DNA of 64,000 bases from JAAFHB01 sp963675995 (GTDB lineage Bacteria; Bacteroidota; Bacteroidia; Bacteroidales; Prolixibacteraceae), in NCBI GenBank assembly GCA_963675995.2, contig CAXXIY010000001.1, positions 2,666,001 through 2,730,000 of the forward strand, read 5' to 3'. The notes under the pieces were generated by a model, which was given only the letters and a program-made list of their open reading frames with translations, did not search any database and was not told the DNA's origin. Positions within the stretch are counted from its first letter, which is position 1. Every line of letters begins with the position of its first letter. This document shows positions 55,096 through 63,867 of the stretch, piece by piece. The position numbers and the translations under genes are program-made.

Positions 55096-56436
55096 TTAAT
55101 TCATTAATGTCTTTAATTTCCCAGTGGCTTTGAGGAGTTCTATCTCTGCCAGTTTATATTTTAAATGTTGTTGGTTAAATAAGTTTTCTGCTTCCAAAAG
55201 TGAAGATTCAACATTCAACAGATCGGTGAGCGAAGCCATTCCTTCATCAAACTGAAGTTTGACCTGTCTGTAAACTTCATTAGCCAGCGCCTTATTTCCC
55301 TGCTGATCCTGCATGTTCGACCACGAAGAAAGAAGCGAATTGACCGCATTTTGATACCCGGTTTCCAGGTATTTTTTGTTCAGATCGAAATCTTCCTGGT
55401 TCTGCTGAAGCTTTAGTTGCGACTGCGCAACCCGGTTCTTTCTCATTCCTGAACTAAAAATCGGGATCGAAGCTTTTAAGCCGATAGTATTCATGTTACT
55501 GAATTTATCAAATTTGAATTCAGTGGCATAGCTCGAATAATTAAATTGTCCGAAAGCCGCCAGGTTTGGATAGAAAGCTGCTTTATCTGATTTAACCTGC
55601 AAGTCAGCAAGTTCCTGTTGCTTTTTCAGCACCTGGTATGCAGGGAGAATATCCATTACAAATTCCGGCATGGCTGGTTTCTGAAAGTCGACTTTGTTGA
55701 CAACGGCAGTGTCTAGTACCAGTTCTTTGTCAACCGGAATGCCTGAAATAATTTTTAGTACACGCTGCTGAATTTGAATTCCATTCCGTAGTGTTTCCCG
55801 TTGCGTTTTCAGATTGGTCAGAGTCACCTTAAGGCGACTCACATCGGTCTGTTTTACAAAATCGTTATCATACTTAAGCTTAAGTATATTGCAGAGTTTT
55901 TCCAGATTCATGATGTTGTCATTTAAAATTTTCAGGTTCGCATAATTCATCAGCACCTGATAATAACTTGCCGATACATCGTGAATAAGGTCTTCTTCAG
56001 TTTTCATCAGCAGCGATTCGTACAAATCTTCAGCTGTCTTAACCTGCTTCACTCCGGTGAGGTACGATTGGCTGTAAAGCAACTGAGATACAGTAACTCC
56101 GGCAGAAGTGGTATGCAACGCCTTTATGTCACTCAATCCACTAACCAGTGGCGCAATTTCTTCAGGCAACATATCTAACATTTCCTGCGAAATGCTAATT
56201 TCCGGAATCCCCATCCTCGAATAATTTAAACTGCCATCAACCTGTGGAAGTCCGTTTGCGATCACCTCTTTCCTTTTCGATGCACTTTCCGATCGTTGCA
56301 GGGCGGCTTTTTTCATTTCATGACTGTTTTCAACAGCCTGTTTGAGCAGGTCATTCAGCGAGTACTGCTCCTGGCTTTTTCCCACCTTCGGAAAAATGAA
56401 AAACGTGAGTAATAGTAAAATTGTTAATTGTTTCAT
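55096..56436 (-). CDS. TolC-family outer-membrane efflux protein
   Basis: About 446 residues from ATG 56436, giving a signal ending near KVGKSQEQYS; the longer frame to 56496 would include the operator. The protein has the two repeated coiled-coil/barrel halves of TolC: SLNDLLKQAVENSHEMKKAAL and the heptad-rich ETGYQNAVNSLLSSWSNMQD, with a central VSQLLYSQSYLTGVKQV. It forms the outer-membrane exit duct for the RND pump encoded next. The first gene of the pump operon proper, it follows the regulator with a 66-base gap. Confidence 0.93.
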   Translation of the reverse strand: MKQLTILLLLTFFIFPKVGKSQEQYSLNDLLKQAVENSHEMKKAALQRSESASKRKEVIANGLPQVDGSLNYSRMGIPEISISQEMLDMLPEEIAPLVSGLSDIKALHTTSAGVTVSQLLYSQSYLTGVKQVKTAEDLYESLLMKTEEDLIHDVSASYYQVLMNYANLKILNDNIMNLEKLCNILKLKYDNDFVKQTDVSRLKVTLTNLKTQRETLRNGIQIQQRVLKIISGIPVDKELVLDTAVVNKVDFQKPAMPEFVMDILPAYQVLKKQQELADLQVKSDKAAFYPNLAAFGQFNYSSYATEFKFDKFSNMNTIGLKASIPIFSSGMRKNRVAQSQLKLQQNQEDFDLNKKYLETGYQNAVNSLLSSWSNMQDQQGNKALANEVYRQVKLQFDEGMASLTDLLNVESSLLEAENLFNQQHLKYKLAEIELLKATGKLKTLMN

Positions 56437-56464
56437 TTTGTGTAAATAGTTCCTATTGAAATAT

Positions 56465-56488
56465 ATGGTTCTAAACATATAGAACCAT
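56465..56488. promoter_or_regulatory. Putative operator GGTTC-N10-GAACC upstream of tolC
   Basis: GGTTC (56467-56471) and GAACC (56482-56486) form an inverted repeat with a 10-base centre (flanked by AT on each side). The same half-sites with the same 10-base spacing occur in front of the regulator gene (57010-57029). It lies between the regulator and tolC. Confidence 0.7.
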
Positions 56489-56502
56489 TTGTGCAAAAAA
56501 AA

Positions 56503-56970
56503 TTAATGTTCCTTTTTGTATTCAATTTTTAATTCATCCAACCTCCGGATGAAGAATTCCATCCCTACTAAAACACTCTTTAAAAACTTCGCATTCCTCG
56601 AATTCGGATCTTTTTTTAATTCAATGACCTGATGGATGGTTTCCAGACTTTTTTTCATCTTGGCTTCCATTTCACTAATCATCCCTACAATTTCTCCGGA
56701 AACAAAGCGGAAATACCGTTTTCGGTCACCGGGATAGGTAACATACTCAATGATTCCGCGAATCTCCAGATTTTTAAGCGCCGTACTGGCCGAACTTTTG
56801 CTGATCTGCATCTCTTCGACAATCTCTTCAAAGGTATATTCTTCTTTATCCATGACCATTAACAAACCCAATACTCGAGCAGGAACAGGCTGATAACCTT
56901 CACGTTCATTCTGCCGCCCGATGTATTCAATCAGTTCTTTTTGCTTTTTTAGTCTTTCAGATTCTTCCAT
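56503..56970 (-). CDS. GbsR/MarR-type winged-helix regulator
   Basis: A 155-residue transcription factor. The winged helix is visible as ARVLGLLMVMDKEEYTFEEIVEEMQISKSSASTALKNLEIRG, followed by the wing IEYVTYPGDRKRYFRF and a dimerisation helix through MEAKMKKSLETIHQV. The recognition helix around SKSSASTAL is of GbsR/MarR type. It is transcribed from its own promoter and is the first gene of the efflux operon. The presence of a matching inverted repeat in front of both itself and tolC suggests autorepression and control of the pump. No ligand is apparent. Confidence 0.9.
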   Translation of the reverse strand: MEESERLKKQKELIEYIGRQNEREGYQPVPARVLGLLMVMDKEEYTFEEIVEEMQISKSSASTALKNLEIRGIIEYVTYPGDRKRYFRFVSGEIVGMISEMEAKMKKSLETIHQVIELKKDPNSRNAKFLKSVLVGMEFFIRRLDELKIEYKKEH

Positions 56971-56989
56971 CTTTTTCTAAATTACGGTG

Positions 56990-57018
56990 CAAATATAGTA
57001 AGTTTTTTTGGTTCGCAA
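56990..57018 (-). promoter_or_regulatory. Promoter of the GbsR/MarR-type regulator
   Basis: On the minus strand TATATTTG (complement of 56990-56997) matches TAnnTTTG. TTG (complement of 57016-57018) lies 18 bases upstream and a TTTG 3 bases farther. The -33 element falls inside the centre of the operator at 57007-57032. Confidence 0.7.
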
Positions 57019-57032
57019 CAAAAAGAACCAAA
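57007..57032. promoter_or_regulatory. Putative operator GGTTC-N10-GAACC over the regulator promoter
   Basis: TTTGGTTC (57007-57014) and GAACCAAA (57025-57032) form an inverted repeat with a 10-base centre that contains the -33 element. The core and spacing are the same as at 56467-56486, so the two sites probably bind the same dimer. Confidence 0.75.
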
Positions 57033-57312
57033 TATTTTTAAAAATTTTAATAAAATCAGGCAAAGTCTTTCCCTGGCGTATTATTTTGAATATATAAAAT
57101 CATATGTAGTATTGATCACATAACTATAAGAAAAGACTCGCTTAAATAGATATCTTGATCCAATTATTGCACTTCGTATTCTGTGGGAATGTCATTTAAA
57201 ATAGTCTTGATATATTCAGAGACTGTTTAAATTTATAAAATAGAAAGATAAAGTATTGACTATTAGTTGTATAATTGATGTAAGTTGTTAATCTATAATT
57301 AATCAAGCTGTT
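57033..57312. other. Gene-free AT-rich stretch before the IS5 remnant
   Basis: No gene recognised. The sequence is AT-rich and uninterrupted by any repeat I could see. Confidence 0.45.
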
Positions 57313-57840
57313 ATGATACAGGGAAAGTTATTCGTCAGTCATTGCAGATAGCAAATGGGTGCTATTATAACAATCGCAAAAGAGAACATTCTTTGCGGGA
57401 TATTTTCAATGCCATCTTTTATTTGCTCAAGAAAGGCTTCCAGTGGCATATGTTGCCAGGCTGTTTTCCAAAATTGGAGTTGGTATATTACTATTTTACT
57501 AAGTGGAAGTACTCCATGGTGATAGAACGAATCCATGTGATGTAACGAGACCGAATATGCAAAAAAGCAGGGAGAGATATTTGTCAAAGGTTGGATATCA
57601 TTGATAGTAATTTTAAAAAAACCACAAAACTAGGTCGGGAACTCATTGTGAAAAACAAAACCGCATTCGGCTGGATACTTGATATTGTCCTATGATCAGA
57701 CCATTCAAGTCAATTTGTCGTGATACCCAAAAGACGAGTTGTGGAAAGAACGTTTGCTGATTTGAAAACTATTAAAGACTTAGTAAAGAGTTTGAATATC
57801 TTACTGATACAGCCGAGGTAATGATAAAATTGCGATGATA
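57313..57840 (+). pseudogene. Decayed IS5-family transposase
   Basis: One frame carries pieces in the right order: RKREHSLRDIFNAIFYLLKK and GFQWHMLPGCFPKLELVYYYF, then after a TAA (57543) RKKAGR-like CKKAGRD and DIIDSN, and after a TGA (57693) QFVVIPKRRVVERTFADLK. These match the insertion-sequence IS5 catalytic region, whose usual VVERTFAWL motif has lost its Trp. The gene is broken by two stops and is shorter than the family, so it is inactive. Inverted repeats were not identified. Confidence 0.72.
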
Positions 57841-57950
57841 ATATTAATGTTTTACAGTATAAAAATAGAATTAAGCAGTTTCTGAATATTTTTTGCCTCA
57901 AATATGACTTTCCTATTCTTATAAGCCCATTTAGCATATAAGAATACCTA

Positions 57951-57978
57951 TTGACGTGGAAAAATATTAATACATTTG
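57951..57978 (+). promoter_or_regulatory. Promoter of the AI-2E family gene
   Basis: TTG (57951-57953), a 17-base spacer, then TACATTTG (57971-57978). The -7 box is a full match; the spacing is two bases short of consensus. Confidence 0.55.
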
Positions 57979-58008
57979 CATAAGTTACAGAATCTAAATC
58001 CGCCAGTT

Positions 58009-59082
58009 ATGGAACAACCCAAATCCACTCCATCTGATTTTGAAATCGGGAGAATTGTTGATATGCTGATCCGTTTGGGGGTGCTTTTTCTTCTGATCGG
58101 TTTATGCATCAGTTTTATAATGCCTTTCAGTCTGGTCCTGATCTGGGGATCGATTATTGCAGTAACCGTCTATCCGATATTCCACAGTTTAGTGAAGCTT
58201 TTTCGTGGTCGGAAAATTCTGGCCTCTTCAGTTGTAACCATTGTAATGCTGAGTTTTTTAATCATTCCCACCTGGATATTAACCGAATCAATACTTAATG
58301 GCATCATACAGATTCGTGATATGTATCATCAGGGGCAACCCTTAATTCCCCCTCCAGGAAAGGAGGTTCAGGATTGGCCGGAAATTACTAAGCCGATCAT
58401 CAGCTTTTGGCAGAGTGCATCAGATAATCTTCAGGGTTTTTTAATCCAGCATAAGGATCAGTTACAGGAGCTTGGGAAATGGCTTTTTGGTGTGCTTTCG
58501 AGTTTTGGGAAAGGGGTCATTCAATTCCTGATATCCATTCTGCTTGCTGCAGTATTTTTGGTTTTCTCAGAATCTTTAGGAATTTCATCCCTTAAGGTTT
58601 TTAACAAACTGGCACAATTGAGAGGTGAATATTTTGCCCGAATTACGACTGCGACTATACGCAGCGTCGTTGTAGGGGTTCTAGGGGTTGCCGTAATTCA
58701 GTCTGCAATGGCTGGTGTTGGACTCTTTATTGCAGGTGTGCCATTCCCGGGATTATGGACACTGCTTTGTCTCATACTTTCAGTTATCCAGATTGGTGCC
58801 TGGCCAGTGCTTATACCCATCATAATCTACATGTATTCTGTAACCAACCCTTTCTATGCTACGTTGTTTGCCTTATGGATGGTGGTAGTCGTCATTACCG
58901 ACAATTTATTAACTCCGATTTTGATGGGACGCCGTGCCCCTGTTCCAATGCTTGTAATCCTGATGGGATCAATGGGTGGATTTATAACGATGGGTTTTCT
59001 TGGACTGTTTGTTGGGGCTGTGATCCTTTCCATCGGGTATAAACTTTTCGATGAATGGCTGAACAATAATATAGAAGAATGA
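58009..59082 (+). CDS. AI-2E family transporter (permease)
   Basis: About 357 residues from ATG 58009; the longer frame from a TTG at 57976 overlaps the -7 box and is rejected. Eight hydrophobic spans of the AI-2E/PerM family are visible (LGVLFLLIGLCISFIMPFS, SSVVTIVMLSFLIIPTWI, GVVGVLGVAVIQSAMAGVG-like VVVGVLGVAVIQSAMAG, GLWTLLCLILSVIQIGAWP), as is the GFITMGFLGLFVGAVILSIGY end. The family includes autoinducer-2 and other permeases, so the exported substrate is not certain. It is the first intact gene after the IS5 remnant. The metallophosphoesterase follows. Confidence 0.87.
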   Translation: MEQPKSTPSDFEIGRIVDMLIRLGVLFLLIGLCISFIMPFSLVLIWGSIIAVTVYPIFHSLVKLFRGRKILASSVVTIVMLSFLIIPTWILTESILNGIIQIRDMYHQGQPLIPPPGKEVQDWPEITKPIISFWQSASDNLQGFLIQHKDQLQELGKWLFGVLSSFGKGVIQFLISILLAAVFLVFSESLGISSLKVFNKLAQLRGEYFARITTATIRSVVVGVLGVAVIQSAMAGVGLFIAGVPFPGLWTLLCLILSVIQIGAWPVLIPIIIYMYSVTNPFYATLFALWMVVVVITDNLLTPILMGRRAPVPMLVILMGSMGGFITMGFLGLFVGAVILSIGYKLFDEWLNNNIEE

Positions 59083-59169
59083 TAAATGTCAGCTAAATCT
59101 AATGGCAGTTTAACGAATTTTGAATGAATTATTATGTCTAAGATTATCAATAATTTAAAATTAATTGTA

Positions 59170-60888
59170 ATGAAGATAAGATGGATTTGCTCTTTAATCA
59201 CTGTGTGCATCGTATTATTCCTTCATAATAGCTGTAAACAATATATCGTTGACAATCCCAGTACGGCAAGTCTTAAAAGTGCCTCATTTGACCTCAGTGG
59301 TTACCGCAGCCAGAAAGTTTATACAACGCTTGACAGGATCATTATTCCTGATAAGGTCACTTCTGAAAAAGCAATTAAACCTTGGGAGGTTACTCTGTTT
59401 TCAAAGTACGGATATGGGAAATGGCATTATGAGTCGGGAAAACCATATGTTAAAAAATTGGAGCTTATGGCTCCAGGATATTCGGCTAAGTCGAATCAGA
59501 AAACATTAAATCTTCTGCGGTTTTGTACCATGACCGACATCCATCTTACAGACAAGGAGGGTCCTGCTCAAACTATTGAGTATAGTTTTATTCCCGCATT
59601 GTTTCCCATTACAATTTCTTGTTATTCACCTTCAATGATCTACTCTACACACGTTTTGAATGCCTCGGTTCAAACGGTTAATGAACTGAACAGGCAAAAT
59701 CCGGTAGATTTTGTTATCGCATTGGGTGATATGGCCAATACCAGTATTTACAACGAAATCAGATGGTTCATAGATGTTCTGGACGGGAAAACCATCAATC
59801 CCGACTCCGGCAAGAAGGATGATCCCATTCCAGGACCGGGTAACGATTATCAGGATAAATACCAGGCAGAGGGGCTTGCGAAAACGATCCCCTGGTATGC
59901 AACAATTGGCAATCACGACCATTTTTTTAATGGTGCAAAACCATTTACTGATAAAATTATTAAGAATTTAATAGGTACACATATCCTTCAGCTTGGGAAT
60001 GTATTTACTGAAGAAAACGCCTTAGATTTAAACACTTACTCGATGGGTACGTTGGATGGAAGTACGGTTAATGGCGACATTATTGGGGCCGGTGTTGTCT
60101 CCGAAATGAAGAGGATTCCGACTATTCCATCAGATCCTAATCGTCATGCGATTACCAAATGGCAAATGATGAAGGAATTTTCAACAACTAGTTCAACACC
60201 AAAGGGACATGGATTTAATCAGCCCAACCTGTTTAACGGATGTTATTCCTTTGAACCAAAATCAGATTTACCGCTTAAAGTTATTGTACTTGATGATACA
60301 ATGGAAGATAATGATAAACCTCCGTTCGGAATTGGGTATGGTTGTGGATCATTGGGAAATGGTCGTTTCGAATGGCTTGTCCGGCAGCTTCAGCTGGGAC
60401 AGAAAGAGGGTAAACTGATGATTGTTGCTGCCCATATTCCAATTGGTGTCGAGCCTCCGAAATCAATGTTGGGGTGGCTGGACCAGGATGATCAGCGTGC
60501 TATAATCACTGAATTAAAAAAATATCCGAACTTTATGTTGTGGGTATCTGGTCATCGCCATTTAGACACTGTTACGGCATTCCCTTCGGAGGACAAAGAT
60601 CATCCTGAAAATGGTTTCTGGGAGGTTGAAACGAGATCGTTGAGAGAATTTCCACAACAATTCAGGAGTTTTGATATTGTCCGAAACAGCGATAATACGA
60701 TTTCCATCTTTGCAACCAACGTTGATCCGGATATCAAAAATAACTCCTTCGCAGCAAAATCCCGTTCTTTAGCCATTGCCGCTTATCAGACCTACGGTAG
60801 ATCGGAGTCGCCATTATCCGAAAACGTAGAACTTGTCAAACAATTATCACGTCAAATGGAAGAAAAAATAGCCAGATACAGGAAATAA
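59170..60888 (+). CDS. Metallophosphoesterase lipoprotein (TIGR03768-like)
   Basis: About 572 residues from ATG 59170, which gives a lipoprotein signal ending at the Cys of FLHNSC; the longer frame from 59134 adds a non-signal stretch. Calcineurin-type metal motifs are present: MTDIHLTDKEG, VIALGDMANTS, ATIGNHDHFF, IVAAHIPIG and VSGHRHLDTV. The length, the large insert between motifs and the conserved ESGKPYV-like start match a large secreted phosphoesterase family (TIGR03768 as I recall it). The substrate is unknown. It is not close to the polysaccharide region. Confidence 0.8.
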   Translation: MKIRWICSLITVCIVLFLHNSCKQYIVDNPSTASLKSASFDLSGYRSQKVYTTLDRIIIPDKVTSEKAIKPWEVTLFSKYGYGKWHYESGKPYVKKLELMAPGYSAKSNQKTLNLLRFCTMTDIHLTDKEGPAQTIEYSFIPALFPITISCYSPSMIYSTHVLNASVQTVNELNRQNPVDFVIALGDMANTSIYNEIRWFIDVLDGKTINPDSGKKDDPIPGPGNDYQDKYQAEGLAKTIPWYATIGNHDHFFNGAKPFTDKIIKNLIGTHILQLGNVFTEENALDLNTYSMGTLDGSTVNGDIIGAGVVSEMKRIPTIPSDPNRHAITKWQMMKEFSTTSSTPKGHGFNQPNLFNGCYSFEPKSDLPLKVIVLDDTMEDNDKPPFGIGYGCGSLGNGRFEWLVRQLQLGQKEGKLMIVAAHIPIGVEPPKSMLGWLDQDDQRAIITELKKYPNFMLWVSGHRHLDTVTAFPSEDKDHPENGFWEVETRSLREFPQQFRSFDIVRNSDNTISIFATNVDPDIKNNSFAAKSRSLAIAAYQTYGRSESPLSENVELVKQLSRQMEEKIARYRK

Positions 60889-61152
60889 ATTGCCTCTAAG
60901 ACGATGAATATGGGTCAATATGATTTTTTACTGCTAATTGGTTATTGATTCATGGCTTGAATTTAGCTACTGGCGGTTGGTTTAAATGCCTGTAAATCAT
61001 TGATATTCGTTTTTGTATTGTTTTTAAAATACTACGCTATATAATCGAAAATCTGCCAACTACAAGTTGCCAATTACCAGCTTCAACGAGAACTAAATTT
61101 GTATTATCCAGAGTAATCGTCATAGAACTGATAAACCTAAAGTATTATTAAG

Positions 61153-62268
61153 CTATACTTTTATGAATATTTTTCTTTTGTAGAGAAATCTTAATAGCAA
61201 CAGTGAAAATGCCAGTGAAACAGCTGTAGTTAAAAGATAGGCCCATTGCTCACCAGCGATGAGTGCAATATTGCCCCCAACCAAACGCTTTGCCGGACCA
61301 TTGAAGTCGATGAGGTTTCTGGCCATATAGATGGTAATAGGATTGACTCCGATCCAAACAAAAATCGGAGTCCATCTTTGGTAACCCTTGATATCAATGA
61401 AAAAATAAAATACTCCCATCAGCATGAGACTAAATCCGCCGCTTACCAAAACATAGGTTGACGTCCAAACTTTCTTGATGATAGGGAATTGTATCCCCCA
61501 TAGATATCCTGCGATAACAAGGGCTAATCCACCTCCTATCAGGTAAATAAGTCTTTTTTTGTCATCCATTTTTTTGCTTCGCAATACCTGAGCGGCGAAA
61601 ACCCCCAGCAAACAGGATACTGTAGCAGGAATTGTGCCGAGGATACCTACAATGTCCCACATACCGGCGGGTCCATTTTTCTTTCCCGGAAGGAAAATGG
61701 TATCAATGTATTGGGCCCAATTCGAATCGGGAGTAAGTGATATTACCCCTTTATCAGGAACAGGTATAAAACTGAATAAAATCCAGTATCCGATTAATAT
61801 ACAGGCTGAAATAATTACCATTCCGCGAAGTTTCAGATGTATGAAAATCATTCCCGTTAAAAGATAGGTGATTGCCAGACGTTGTAATACCCCCAGAATC
61901 CGGATTTCAGGCCATATGTTTGAAAATCCGCCATAGTAGATGAATCCCAATAAATACAACAAAATAAATCGTTTGAACAGGCGGTGGTATGCAGCTGTCT
62001 TTCCAACTTTTAATAAAATTTTTTCGAGGGAGAAAACGACCGACATCCCCATCACAAACTCAAACAATGGGAAGATCAGATCATAAAAGGTGAATCCGAT
62101 CCATTCGGCATGATCCAGCTGAGGAAGTAGAAAATCCTGGATGCCTCCTCCAAATAGTTTAACAATGGCCAATGCCAGTCCGGTACCTCCGACCAGCCAG
62201 AACATATCAAACCCACGTAATACATCAACAGACAAAATGCGCCTGTCGTCAGATTGAATTTTTTCCAT
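61153..62268 (-). CDS. DUF5009-like membrane acyltransferase (heparan-type)
   Basis: A 371-residue membrane protein of about ten helices, of the family of heparan-alpha-glucosaminide acetyltransferase homologues (DUF5009). The start RILSVDVLRGFDMFWLVGG contains the conserved D-x-x-RG. Further blocks are TFYDLIFPLFEFVMGMSVVFS, a WTSTYVLVSGGFSLMLMG stretch and the periplasmic or lumenal HAEWIG with its candidate acetyl-transfer His. Members move an acetyl group across the membrane onto amino sugars. The gene follows the exported aldolase with a 106-base gap in the same direction. Confidence 0.82.
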   Translation of the reverse strand: MEKIQSDDRRILSVDVLRGFDMFWLVGGTGLALAIVKLFGGGIQDFLLPQLDHAEWIGFTFYDLIFPLFEFVMGMSVVFSLEKILLKVGKTAAYHRLFKRFILLYLLGFIYYGGFSNIWPEIRILGVLQRLAITYLLTGMIFIHLKLRGMVIISACILIGYWILFSFIPVPDKGVISLTPDSNWAQYIDTIFLPGKKNGPAGMWDIVGILGTIPATVSCLLGVFAAQVLRSKKMDDKKRLIYLIGGGLALVIAGYLWGIQFPIIKKVWTSTYVLVSGGFSLMLMGVFYFFIDIKGYQRWTPIFVWIGVNPITIYMARNLIDFNGPAKRLVGGNIALIAGEQWAYLLTTAVSLAFSLLLLRFLYKRKIFIKV

Positions 62269-62374
62269 GATTTTTTATTAATAACGGTTTTGAATAGTAT
62301 TGTGGAAAAGGGTATAAATATCATAAAGAGAACATTAATGGCCACAGCAATATGAAATACACGTTGTGCAGATA

Positions 62375-63460
62375 TCACCCTTTTACAGGTTCAATACCTA
62401 GACGATCACACCATCCCTGGAATACTTTATAGGTATCATCTAGCGCATTTCTCTGTTTTTCCGTCAATGGTTTCTTTGATTTTCTGGTAATTACCTCAAT
62501 TGGCAATCCACGTTTCTGTAAAAAGTATTTTGAACTCAACGGGTAATTTCTGGCAATGACAGCTTCGGTTTTGGTTAACTGTTCCTGAATATATCTCACA
62601 TCATTCTGTTTGTCAGGATTGGTCGCATTGTTACACATCCATACCAGAATTTCGGGATAGAAGTTTCCGGAGATGGCCGACATCCCTTTGGCCCCCGCCT
62701 GAAGGGATCTCGTGGTATTTGCTGTGCAGGCATCGTAAAATTCGAGTTTGCTGTTTTTGGCGAGATCAATTTTAGCTTTCACCTTATCAAAGGCGATTGT
62801 CGTATCTTTATGGTAAACCACCCGGTTTGTCGCTAGTAAATATTGTAAAACATAGGGAGTTAAAATTCTTTTGTAAGGCAATGGACATTCGTAGGTTCCC
62901 AAAGGTATATTGTCGGTTAGCGCTAAGAATTTATCACAGTTACTAATCAATTCATCATCACTCTCGTTTCTTTTAACAAAATGGCTTGTAATCATAATGA
63001 CTGCGTCTATACCAGTCTGATAAATTCTTTTTGCAAATTCCGCTTTATCTTCAATCGATTCTCCAAACGAACCAGTGGCCACTACCGGCATTGCGCCATT
63101 AACGCGCCTGACTACATGACTTGTTACAGCTAACCGCTCTTGTTCACTCAATAGATACATTTCGCTGCTTTGACAGTTGGCAAAATATCCTTTTACCCCT
63201 GCCGCCATATAGAAATCGGTAAGCCTTGAAAGCCCGTCAAAATCAATCTGCTTGTTTTGTTTGTAAGGGGTAATCATCACAGGAACAAATTTTTTGTTGC
63301 TGTGAAAGGGAGTGTCGGCGTTTGTGCAATTCAATAGGTTGGTGTGATTATCAATCCCTGAATATACTTTTTCGATCATCCCGGCTGAAAAGGCAATACC
63401 TAAAGTTCCAGCGGCAATTTTTTCCAAAAAAATGCGTCGTGAAGATTTAATCTCTTTCAT
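62375..63460 (-). CDS. Exported DapA-family aldolase/lyase with a Tat-type signal
   Basis: A 361-residue TIM-barrel protein of the dihydrodipicolinate synthase/N-acetylneuraminate lyase superfamily. The N-terminus SSRRIFLEK followed by AAGTLGIAFSAGMIE has a twin-arginine pattern, so export by Tat is likely. The catalytic lysine is Lys218 in VVYHKDTT, and the active-site Tyr is Tyr190 in GTYECPLP. The usual Thr-Thr of the substrate pocket is replaced by Ser-Ser (QSSE). The next gene is a sugar acyltransferase, suggesting a role with sialic-acid-like or amino-sugar substrates outside the cytoplasm, but the substrate is not known. Confidence 0.84.
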   Translation of the reverse strand: MKEIKSSRRIFLEKIAAGTLGIAFSAGMIEKVYSGIDNHTNLLNCTNADTPFHSNKKFVPVMITPYKQNKQIDFDGLSRLTDFYMAAGVKGYFANCQSSEMYLLSEQERLAVTSHVVRRVNGAMPVVATGSFGESIEDKAEFAKRIYQTGIDAVIMITSHFVKRNESDDELISNCDKFLALTDNIPLGTYECPLPYKRILTPYVLQYLLATNRVVYHKDTTIAFDKVKAKIDLAKNSKLEFYDACTANTTRSLQAGAKGMSAISGNFYPEILVWMCNNATNPDKQNDVRYIQEQLTKTEAVIARNYPLSSKYFLQKRGLPIEVITRKSKKPLTEKQRNALDDTYKVFQGWCDRLGIEPVKG

Positions 63461-63867
63461 AAGCTTTACAATTTTTAGCTTAAGGTTTCCTAAAAGCAGT
63501 CTTATTTGGCTAACAGTTTTAAAGATTTACCCTGAAAATGTTGTTTAGTATGGGATAAAACTAACGGATATTTATTTAAAAAATAAAACAAATTCGGCTT
63601 TATTATGATGGAATTTTGACATTGTGGTCATAAGTTGGGATCTTATAACAATCACTACGGGTATTAAACCTTGCCTTGTTTTTGAAGACTATCGGGTCCA
63701 TTGCTGGCATATAAGGTACTGAAGATATTATATATCAGACTTTTTGTCGGTAGTCGTCTGCCGTCGGAGCATAAAATCCGACGTTTATTCTAAGTAATAA
63801 ACATTGTATGAGACCTTGGATGCCTTTGTCTGTTATCCTTTATTTCCGGAAGAAGGATATTTATAGG
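63461..63867. other. Gene-free stretch with one hairpin
   Basis: About 400 bases without a recognised gene. CGTCGGA (63762-63768) pairs with TCCGACG (63777-63783) and may end a transcript from either side, but lacks a good T-run. Confidence 0.5.
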
